Made by a program: the position numbers and the translations under genes. Below are positions 18,664 to 25,168 of a stretch of 25,168 bases of DNA, in pieces (the stretch's first letter is position 1; each line of letters begins with the position of its first letter). Origin of the DNA: a virus. Where the stretch lies: positions 1 to 25,168 of the IMG/VR virus record IMGVR_UViG_3300033146_000629, one strand, 5' to 3'. The notes beneath the pieces are model-generated. The model made no database searches. It was not told the DNA's origin and saw only the letters and a program-made list of their open reading frames with translations.

Positions 18664-19584
18664 ATGGCAAAAAAGAAAGCAGATGCAGTAGAGAAAACTC
18701 CACTGCCAGAGATATCAGAGGTAAAAGCTGTATCTAGGGTTAAGAGTTTTTCATTACCAAACAATTCAATACTAGTAAGATATATTAAGAGGCAGAAGGG
18801 GAATATCTCGAATAAGAATCATATTGCATATGGTGGAATGTTAGAGGGCTCCATACAGTATCTTAATCCTAAAAAAGGAGCTAATGGACAATACGTTAAT
18901 GTATTAAGTGACTTAGAACAAAGTTATCTTGAAAAGAAATTAGCATTAGACGAGGGTGGTCTTTCCATATATAAGAAAGAAGGAAACTTCTTCAAGGAAT
19001 TAAGACCAATTCCATTGACTAAAGAGGGGTTCATGTTGGACTTATCTGATCCTGTTGAATACATTAAATATAAAGTATTATTATCATATTCTGACCTTAT
19101 ATCACCGTCAGTAACAGAGACCGGGAATAAGCGAACATATCGCTTTGAAATGGTAGCTAAAGGTGACGATGATAAAGTAGCTAAGAAAGGAATCGATTAC
19201 AAGCGACAAGCTTACAAGATCCTGTCTAATATAGAGGACAATAGAGATCAATTAGCAGCAGCTATTAGACTAACAACCGGAAAGAAAGTTTCTACCGAAT
19301 CTGGACACGAATGGCTAATTGGTCAAGTTGGTAATGAGATTGAGAAAAATGCTAAATCATTCTGTGAGATAATGACTGATGACTTGTTTGAAATCAAGCA
19401 CTTTATCGAGAAAGGTATAGACAAGAAGGCTATCGTAAAAGATAGAGGTCTTTATAGAACAATTGACGGAATAGATTTATGCTACGAAGGAGACATTCCT
19501 ACGCTAGAGAAAGCCATTGTATTTTTAACAGATATACAAAACCAAGATATTAAATTACTTATTCAATCTAAAATTAATAAATAA
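18664..19584 (+). CDS. Conserved head-region protein, 306 aa
   Basis: Starts MAKKKADAVEKTPLPEISEV (basic, flexible), then VKSFSLPNNSILVRYIKRQK, NKNHIAYGGMLEGSIQYLNP, LSDLEQSYLEKKLALDEGGL and FMLDLSDPVEYIKYKVLLSYSDLI. I recognise this as a type that follows the MCP in many Bacteroidota phages, with AYGGML and LDLSDPxxYIxYK as its hallmarks; its function is not established. Virion component or assembly factor is the likely role. Leader AAAAACACACA. Its stop overlaps the ATG of the next gene (TAATG). Confidence 0.75.
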   Translation: MAKKKADAVEKTPLPEISEVKAVSRVKSFSLPNNSILVRYIKRQKGNISNKNHIAYGGMLEGSIQYLNPKKGANGQYVNVLSDLEQSYLEKKLALDEGGLSIYKKEGNFFKELRPIPLTKEGFMLDLSDPVEYIKYKVLLSYSDLISPSVTETGNKRTYRFEMVAKGDDDKVAKKGIDYKRQAYKILSNIEDNRDQLAAAIRLTTGKKVSTESGHEWLIGQVGNEIEKNAKSFCEIMTDDLFEIKHFIEKGIDKKAIVKDRGLYRTIDGIDLCYEGDIPTLEKAIVFLTDIQNQDIKLLIQSKINK

Positions 19585-20435
19585 TGACAGTTGCTGAAAT
19601 GAATGATCGGTTTAATGTTTTATACGATAACGCTGATCAAGAAGCTCCAGGTTTAAATTTATATGAGAAATCATTATATTTAACAATGGCAGCGAATAGC
19701 GTTGTTGATAAAATAATTAAACCAATTACTCAAAAAGGCAGCAAGAGCAATCGAGATGATGATGCTAACAGAGATAAACTAAGAGGACTTGAGAGATACT
19801 GGTCGCAGGATACTAATGTAAGTAAGGATGAAATTATTGATGGTAGTTTAAAGAATGTTTCAACTACTGTAATCAACAATAGTGATATAGACTCTTTATT
19901 TATATGGCTACCTGATAACTTAGCTCATATTGACTACGAGAGACTGCAAGTCGTAACTAGGGACGAATGGAATAGCGATAAGATATCGCTCCCAATAAAA
20001 CCTACTAGACAGTCGTTTGTGGAAAGAATCATAAGAGACCCGTTTAATAAACCAAATATTCTTCAAGGATATAGAATTAATCATACTGATAGATCATCAA
20101 GACCTTACGGGGAGATCATAATGCCACATGATTATTCCTTTGATATGTATGAGTGTTGGTATTTTAAGTATCCAAGAGCAATTGTATTAGTAGATTTTGA
20201 TACAGAGTATCCTGGAATGAATTTATCATTAGACGGCTTCACAAAGCCTTACTCGGAAGACGAGCCATTATCACCACCAACGGCTTTATCACCAGCTACG
20301 GATATAAATCCAGATATGCATGATGATATTATAGAAGAGGCGGTAAGGATTGCTATATTACATTATAGAGAGAATACATTACAGAATAATGTTCAAATAG
20401 ATCAATTGAACAGACAGGAAGAATCAATTAAATAA
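19584..20435 (+). CDS. Putative head-tail connector / ring protein, 283 aa
   Basis: Starts MTVAEMNDRFNVLYDNADQE, then APGLNLYEKSLYLTMAANSVV, the pattern of a conserved protein in crAss-like and related phages that forms a ring under the portal. Later parts include DSLFIWLPDNLAHIDYERLQ, a proline-rich stretch (PLSPPTALSPATDINP) and a C-terminal helix (IIEEAVRIAILHYRE). The place after the capsid module supports a connector role. The ring assignment is from remembered family features and gene order. Confidence 0.7.
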   Translation: MTVAEMNDRFNVLYDNADQEAPGLNLYEKSLYLTMAANSVVDKIIKPITQKGSKSNRDDDANRDKLRGLERYWSQDTNVSKDEIIDGSLKNVSTTVINNSDIDSLFIWLPDNLAHIDYERLQVVTRDEWNSDKISLPIKPTRQSFVERIIRDPFNKPNILQGYRINHTDRSSRPYGEIIMPHDYSFDMYECWYFKYPRAIVLVDFDTEYPGMNLSLDGFTKPYSEDEPLSPPTALSPATDINPDMHDDIIEEAVRIAILHYRENTLQNNVQIDQLNRQEESIK

Positions 20436-20466
20436 TTATATTAATAAATTAAAACAAGTTTAAATT

Positions 20467-21372
20467 ATGTCAACATTTGGAGAAAACCAAGTAAATAAGT
20501 TCTTTGTTGCTACAGCATCGACAGATGCAGGAGTTGCAAACATTGGAGCTTTATCAGAGGGAGAGGTTCAGGCGTTCGCCTCAGACGGAACTAAGGCAAC
20601 TGGTACCGAAGATAAGTTTATAGTAGCTACACTTAAAGGTGGGATTACTTACACGTCAGAAATTATAGAAAGCGCAAAGGTTAAGAGAACTGTAAAAGAT
20701 GATACAGGAACAACAAATCTTACAACTTATGATATTGCCTTTACAGGAACACCTGTCGCAGGAGAGTATGTTAGCGCTATCTTCTTTATAGATAATTACG
20801 GTGCTAATCAAGGATCGGGACAACCTTTTCCATTCCATATCGGATACACTATCCAGGCATCTGACACAGCTACAGACGTAGTTAATGGTCTTAAGGCTAA
20901 TTTGCTATTAACAACTGCTGCTACATCAGATATGCCTATCACGGATAACACATCTGTTACAAGCACATGGAAAGTTGTTTGCGGAAGAACACCTTTCTCC
21001 TTAGGGAAAATGGATGGTAAACCATTAGTTACTAAGATTTCTGTTAGAACAAAGAATACAGGATTATCTGCAGCAGTAACTGAAGGAACGACTACTTCTA
21101 ACAATGGTATTGAAATTGCAAACCTAGAATGGTTTACATTGGGTAATACTGGAGATATTTATAGAGGAGTTGGATATCCTAATAATTTCGAGGGTGATTA
21201 CAATGTAACACCAACTGTAGCTTATGAGACTATTAATAGTTCTTATTACAGTGAAAGAATTAGTGCTCCTGGAGATAAGCAAATGGCTCAATACATAGTT
21301 GTTGCAGATACTGCCAATTTGGTTCAATTTGAAGCTTCTATTGAGACTATCTTAGGGATTACTTTAGCATAA
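20467..21372 (+). CDS. Virion structural protein, 301 aa (tail tube or decoration candidate)
   Basis: Starts MSTFGENQVNKFFVATASTD. Mostly beta, threonine/alanine-rich, with repeated strands (VKRTVKDDTGTTNLTTYDIAF, TSTWKVVCGRTPFSL) and a C-terminal helix-strand (MAQYIVVADTANLVQFEASI). Its own strong terminator and favoured codons suggest an abundant protein. In Bacteroidota phages a similar GENQV-start protein is a common virion component; a tail tube or capsid decoration role is plausible and cannot be separated here. Confidence 0.7.
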   Translation: MSTFGENQVNKFFVATASTDAGVANIGALSEGEVQAFASDGTKATGTEDKFIVATLKGGITYTSEIIESAKVKRTVKDDTGTTNLTTYDIAFTGTPVAGEYVSAIFFIDNYGANQGSGQPFPFHIGYTIQASDTATDVVNGLKANLLLTTAATSDMPITDNTSVTSTWKVVCGRTPFSLGKMDGKPLVTKISVRTKNTGLSAAVTEGTTTSNNGIEIANLEWFTLGNTGDIYRGVGYPNNFEGDYNVTPTVAYETINSSYYSERISAPGDKQMAQYIVVADTANLVQFEASIETILGITLA

Positions 21373-21390
21373 TAATATTAACCTATAATC

Positions 21391-21425
21391 TAAGGGTGGA
21401 TGGTAATTCATTCACCCTTTTTTTT
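21391..21425 (+). terminator. Strong intrinsic terminator
   Basis: AAGGGTG (21392-21398) pairs with CACCCTT (21413-21419); ATG/CAT pair further inside; a run of eight T follows. Ends the 301 aa structural gene, 16 nt before the next ATG. Confidence 0.88.
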
Positions 21426-21440
21426 GCTTAAATTTTAAAT

Positions 21441-22109
21441 ATGAGCGTATGTATAGGCCTTACTGGCCAAGAAACTATATGGGTCAATGATTTGTTTATT
21501 ACACCAGATTTAGGCTCGTTGTATGTAAATGCAACAACATGCGGAGAGTTCACTGAGCTATATGCTTATGTAGGAAATAACTTTCTTCAAGATGAGTCAT
21601 TAGATATATCAGCATTAATAGTTAATGAACCTGAATTATCTGGAAGTGTTCCTACAGGGAGAAATATAATGACTATATCTATTCCTCCATCATCATTAGG
21701 ATTAACTGACTTAAATACAGCAGTTGTGTTAAGGTTTGTTAATAATGCAAATGGCGATACTGAAGCAGACCCTTACGACACCGTAAAAGCAGTAGCAAGT
21801 TATGCAAGTTTATATCCATGTATGATACATAATATTAAAAGTATCACATCGGGATGTAATGATTGTAAAGCGTTAAATAATGCTATAATGCTTAACTTAA
21901 TGATGGATATAACAACTGCTTATTTCCAATACGACAGAATAAGCGAAGGTATAGAAACTTACCATCAAATGCTTAATTTATGTCTAGAGAATGAAATAAT
22001 TTTTCAAGCCAATACCCCCGGAGCACCTAGTCCATGTGGACAGTATGGCGGTATAGGATGTTGGATTGTTAATACTACATTTGTTGTTGGACAACCTTAC
22101 ATAGTGTAA
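21441..22109 (+). CDS. Putative tail-region structural protein, 222 aa
   Basis: Starts MSVCIGLTGQETIWVNDLF. The first ~125 residues are beta-rich (ELYAYVGNNFLQD, IPPSSLGLTDLNTAVVLRF). The second part is helical with a CxxC (TSGCNDCKALNNAIM) and a SPCGQYGGIGCWI hairpin near the end. The cysteine pattern and place between the 301 aa protein and the tailspike suggest a tail or baseplate-type virion protein. No enzymatic motif. The start at 21441 follows the strong terminator, so it is the first gene of the next transcript. Confidence 0.65.
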   Translation: MSVCIGLTGQETIWVNDLFITPDLGSLYVNATTCGEFTELYAYVGNNFLQDESLDISALIVNEPELSGSVPTGRNIMTISIPPSSLGLTDLNTAVVLRFVNNANGDTEADPYDTVKAVASYASLYPCMIHNIKSITSGCNDCKALNNAIMLNLMMDITTAYFQYDRISEGIETYHQMLNLCLENEIIFQANTPGAPSPCGQYGGIGCWIVNTTFVVGQPYIV

Positions 22110-22110
22110 T

Positions 22111-22338
22111 ATGATACCTACTGTAGGGAATACTCTAGCGACTACTGATTATGAGACTATAATTCTCATGGATCAATACACAAAAAAGCTGAAGATACAT
22201 GGTGTATCTGATGCTAAGAAATTGTCTATAATGATGATTGTAACAGATCTTCTTAAAGACGACAACGTAATAGATAAAGATAAATTAGATCTTAATTTAA
22301 TATTAATTAATTTTAAAAAAACATTAAAAATATTTTAA
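22111..22338 (+). CDS. Hypothetical protein, 75 aa
   Basis: Starts MIPTVGNTLATTDYETIILM; helical, rich in K, D, L and I (KLSIMMIVTDLLKDDNVIDK). Lies 1 nt after the previous stop and 1 nt before the next ATG, so it belongs to the tail-region operon. A chaperone or small virion role is conceivable; not recognised. Confidence 0.65.
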   Translation: MIPTVGNTLATTDYETIILMDQYTKKLKIHGVSDAKKLSIMMIVTDLLKDDNVIDKDKLDLNLILINFKKTLKIF

Positions 22339-22339
22339 A

Positions 22340-22660
22340 ATGGGTAAGATAGGTGATGTATTTGCATTTGTTAGGAACTTCGATAATTCGGCAGTTACCT
22401 TTCAGAATGTAGAAGAGATAGACGTAACAACAGTCTTTGATGATGATGCCGATAATAGATTAGATAAATCAGCACTACTTAGTGTGTATGCTTTTGATTC
22501 AAGTATAGTTGATGATATGGCAGATATAAAAGTAATGCTTAAAGGTAATTTTGAAACTACGCTAAAGGCTTGGCAGGTTAAGCAGCGATGTTATCAAGTA
22601 TTAAAAATATATGATACTGGAACTACTGTAGATGTTCAGTATATAAAGTTAAATAGATAA
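22340..22660 (+). CDS. Hypothetical tail-region protein, 106 aa
   Basis: Starts MGKIGDVFAFVRNFDNSAVT. An acidic middle (DDDADNRLDKSALL), then KGNFETTLKAWQVKQRCYQVL and a terminal beta-hairpin (IYDTGTTVDVQYIKLNR). Placed directly before the tailspike (2 nt gap), it may be a tail fibre attachment or assembly protein; this is inference from position only. Confidence 0.65.
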   Translation: MGKIGDVFAFVRNFDNSAVTFQNVEEIDVTTVFDDDADNRLDKSALLSVYAFDSSIVDDMADIKVMLKGNFETTLKAWQVKQRCYQVLKIYDTGTTVDVQYIKLNR

Positions 22661-22662
22661 TT

Positions 22663-24945
22663 ATGGCACATTTATGTAATGTAAATTCAAATTGTAATGG
22701 ATTTATAGCATATATGAGCGCTATGAATACAATGTGCTTCCCTAAAGTAGACTTATTACAGTTTAATAAGTATATTGAAAGTGGAGTATGGAAAGATTTT
22801 GATTTAACAACATCGGTAGACTTAGGCTCAACAGGGCTTACCATTGTTAATTATGTTGCAGAAAGCGGCACTACTCCAATTATTAGCACGCAATACCTTA
22901 AAGTAGATATTGCAGGATGGGTTGCTAATGTAGAGCTATCAAATGGTGAGTTTATAGTTTTTCAAAAAAGCGGAGCTAATACTGTTTATAGCGTCACAAC
23001 AAATACAGGATATTTAATTACAGGTTTAATATCGTGGACAACGCAAGATATTTATCATTATAATTTATTAAATGGATTCACAATAAATGGTTCTTATTAC
23101 ATTCCTGCGAGCCAATTAAATATAGGATGTGATGTGTTAGGTGATAAATTAACAAATCCAATAAAAAAATATAATGATATAATCTATACTAGATATTGTT
23201 GGAGCAACGACGGCTCGGTGAAATACGCAAGTCTAAATACTATATCTATGCTATCTACTGATTCGTGGAATATTGAATTTTATACTCAAAACCTAATATC
23301 TACATCTACGAACAGTCCTTTAGGAAGAGGCTCTAATGCTAGTAGATTCGGCATCGGAGCAAATTCTTTTAGATTTACTAATTCGTTAAATGCAGTAAGC
23401 ATACTTACGCATCAAGCTCCCATAAAAAGCGTTGTTAAATGGAATGTGATTGCAGACGGCACGGGCGGATTAAGCGTTTACGCTAATGATATTTTGCAAA
23501 GTTCAGTAACAGGGATTACTACTAGCTTCGCACCTCTTTATTTAGGTAGGAGTGGGGCTTCTACATATTTTAGAGGGGAAATGTGGGGCGTTAAGATTGT
23601 AATAAACGAAATAACAGAACGGTATTACCCATTATCAAGCGGTTATGAGACGACAGCATATGACGTTAGCTCAAACGCAAGTCATAGTAATATTGTAGGC
23701 GGTAGTGTATGGAAAAGAAATAAAAACAATTTATATAATGATGAGAACGGTGTTACTGTTGTTACTTATTTAGCCGATATTACAAATATCCCTTATAAAG
23801 AAGACGGAGTAAGTCTTTATGATTCTATTTCACCTGTAATAAATGCGGGTGAAACAACAGAAGATATAACACATTCCGAAATAATTCCTAATGACAAACA
23901 ATTGACAATTATAGCGGGGCAAAGCAACGCTAATGGGTATAAGATAGAGTCAGAGCTAGCGGAAGTTCCTTCGATAGACCCAAACCCTAAGAGCAGGATA
24001 TGGGATATAAATACTGGTAGATTTGCGAGGATAGATTATGTAGGATTAAACAATAACCAGCAAATATATCCTGTTGGGAGATGGGGATTTGAATTGTCTT
24101 TTGCTGAGAAATATTATAACGACACTAATAAAGAAAAGTATATTTTCAAATTTGCAAAAGGTAGCACTTCTTTATATTCAGATTGGCAACCAACAACTGG
24201 TTATATGAATGTAGGATTTTTAACCTCATTAAAATCAATGATACTTAGTAATAAGAGTATCAAAATAGACTCTATGATATGGTATCAAGGCGAAACTGAC
24301 GCCGAATCAGAATCTACCGCTAATGCTTATTTTGATAATTTTACTATTTTTTATAATCAGATGACGGGGATTAGTGAATTATCAGATATGAAGATATATA
24401 TTTGTATTTTAAATGAAGATTCTGTAAAGCCTTATTATGATATTGTAAGAGCAAAGCAATTCGAGATATGTTCAACTTACTCAAATTGCATAGCCTTAGA
24501 TATGAATAGCTATCCTTTAGATAGCGACGATAACCACCATACACCACAAGCCTATTATGACTTAGGGAATGATTTAGCTGATATAGTGGAAGCTTTGCCT
24601 GTTATTGAAAATAATATAGACAGACACAACGGAGCAGAAAGCAAAGTTCAGCAAAAGAATTTAGGATTATACGACCCTGACAATTTTTGGTATAACACCG
24701 ATGGAACTCGTAAACAACTTACTATTCAAGAGATGTTATTTAATACAGGGAATTATGATTATAACCATATTATAGACCCTGATAAGAATGTTCAGAAGCA
24801 TCTATTGTATGGTGCTGCTCAAAGCTCTGAGAATCAAGAGAAGATAGTTAAGTGTCAAGCTAAAGATGTTGATAATCCTGCTCAATTTAATGATGGTAAC
24901 ATTGTTCAGTTTAATAATGGGGTTATTGCTCAATTTAATAATTAA
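22663..24945 (+). CDS. Tailspike-like protein with SASA/SGNH carbohydrate esterase domain, 760 aa
   Basis: Probable receptor-binding protein that removes acetyl groups from host surface sugars. N-terminal ~150 residues: Cys-rich start (MAHLCNVNSNCNGF) and strands, likely virion attachment. Residues ~190-330: a concanavalin/LamG-like sandwich (WNIEFYTQNL, KWNVIADGTGGLSVYANDIL, LYLGRSGASTYFRGEMWGVK). Residues ~415-640: a SASA-type esterase with block I GQSNA (Ser421), WYQGETDA (540-547) and DDNHHTP with Asp622/Asp623 and His625/His626 completing the triad. The last ~40 residues carry three QFN repeats (AQFNDGNIVQFNNGVIAQFN). No intramolecular chaperone is evident. Confidence 0.82.
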   Translation: MAHLCNVNSNCNGFIAYMSAMNTMCFPKVDLLQFNKYIESGVWKDFDLTTSVDLGSTGLTIVNYVAESGTTPIISTQYLKVDIAGWVANVELSNGEFIVFQKSGANTVYSVTTNTGYLITGLISWTTQDIYHYNLLNGFTINGSYYIPASQLNIGCDVLGDKLTNPIKKYNDIIYTRYCWSNDGSVKYASLNTISMLSTDSWNIEFYTQNLISTSTNSPLGRGSNASRFGIGANSFRFTNSLNAVSILTHQAPIKSVVKWNVIADGTGGLSVYANDILQSSVTGITTSFAPLYLGRSGASTYFRGEMWGVKIVINEITERYYPLSSGYETTAYDVSSNASHSNIVGGSVWKRNKNNLYNDENGVTVVTYLADITNIPYKEDGVSLYDSISPVINAGETTEDITHSEIIPNDKQLTIIAGQSNANGYKIESELAEVPSIDPNPKSRIWDINTGRFARIDYVGLNNNQQIYPVGRWGFELSFAEKYYNDTNKEKYIFKFAKGSTSLYSDWQPTTGYMNVGFLTSLKSMILSNKSIKIDSMIWYQGETDAESESTANAYFDNFTIFYNQMTGISELSDMKIYICILNEDSVKPYYDIVRAKQFEICSTYSNCIALDMNSYPLDSDDNHHTPQAYYDLGNDLADIVEALPVIENNIDRHNGAESKVQQKNLGLYDPDNFWYNTDGTRKQLTIQEMLFNTGNYDYNHIIDPDKNVQKHLLYGAAQSSENQEKIVKCQAKDVDNPAQFNDGNIVQFNNGVIAQFNN

Positions 24946-24957
24946 AATATAAGTATT

Positions 24958-25168
24958 ATGAAATTTGAAGATAAAGATGATATAGCAGTTGATACGCTAG
25001 CCTTGACAGATAAGCTAGTGCAGTCTAATAGTGATAATAAAGAAGTATCATTATTAGAGATTAAAAAAACTATTTACAAGCCCTTAGTCGAGGGTATGAT
25101 GACTGGTGATGTAATTGATTTAGATTGTGATGGTAAAAACTTCTTTGATATTTACCTTAATAGAGATG
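24958..25168 (+). CDS. Unknown protein, N-terminal part (cut by window edge)
   Basis: The ATG at 24958, 12 nt after the tailspike stop, opens a frame that runs off the window (70 residues visible). Starts MKFEDKDDIAVDTLALTDKL; acidic and helical at first, then YKPLVEGMMTGDVIDLDCDG. Not recognised. Probably a further tail-region gene in the same operon. Confidence 0.7.
   Translation, partial: MKFEDKDDIAVDTLALTDKLVQSNSDNKEVSLLEIKKTIYKPLVEGMMTGDVIDLDCDGKNFFDIYLNRD

Overview
The window is one stretch of a tailed double-stranded DNA phage genome. It holds a large terminase, portal, acidic scaffold-like protein and major capsid protein (MCP) in the usual order, followed by connector and tail genes. 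The host is probably a member of Bacteroidota (flavobacterium-like). The DNA is AT-rich, start codons are preceded by A/C-rich leaders instead of Shine-Dalgarno sequences, one putative promoter fits the TTG/TAnnTTTG pattern of that phylum, and a phage-encoded lipoprotein carries an acidic stretch after its cysteine like Bacteroidota surface lipoproteins. The sizes and order of the head genes (TerL ~750 aa, portal ~800 aa, scaffold ~360 aa, MCP ~495 aa, a ring/connector of ~280 aa) resemble crAss-like and related Bacteroidota phages. That assignment rests on remembered family features, not on a search.

Left arm (1-6446, all on the minus strand): a dense run of very small genes, most unrecognised. 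It holds the 5' part of a DEDD exonuclease, several 20-66 aa peptides, two small single-helix membrane proteins, a lipoprotein next to a second secreted protein, a Rossmann-like 179 aa protein, and a 155 aa protein followed by a good terminator. Scattered among them are three tRNA-like genes whose anticodon arms are all shorter than canonical, plus other folded non-coding segments of about 67 nt. This looks like an early or accessory (host takeover) region. Two small genes in it have their only good ATG out of frame by one base with the rest of the reading frame.

Divergent control region (5929-6891, interrupted by one GC-richer 81 aa gene): palindromes, a G-rich segment with a run of nine G able to form a quadruplex, a perfect hairpin, a putative promoter, and a 74 bp imperfect inverted repeat flanked by two copies of GGTAACATAT.

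Right arm (6892-25168, all on the plus strand): small unknown genes, a PhoH-like ATPase, a CxxC membrane protein, a winged-helix-like protein, a GroES-like co-chaperonin and a zinc ribbon, then a terminator. After it come a putative small terminase, TerL, portal, scaffold, MCP (with its own terminator), a conserved 306 aa protein, a ring/connector, a 301 aa structural protein (with its own terminator), three smaller tail-region proteins, a 760 aa tailspike-like protein with a concanavalin-like domain and a SASA/SGNH carbohydrate esterase domain, and the start of one more gene. The GGTAACATAT element recurs in front of three plus-strand transcription blocks, and many plus-strand genes share an ACACACAA leader just before the ATG. 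Both may be phage-specific expression signals.
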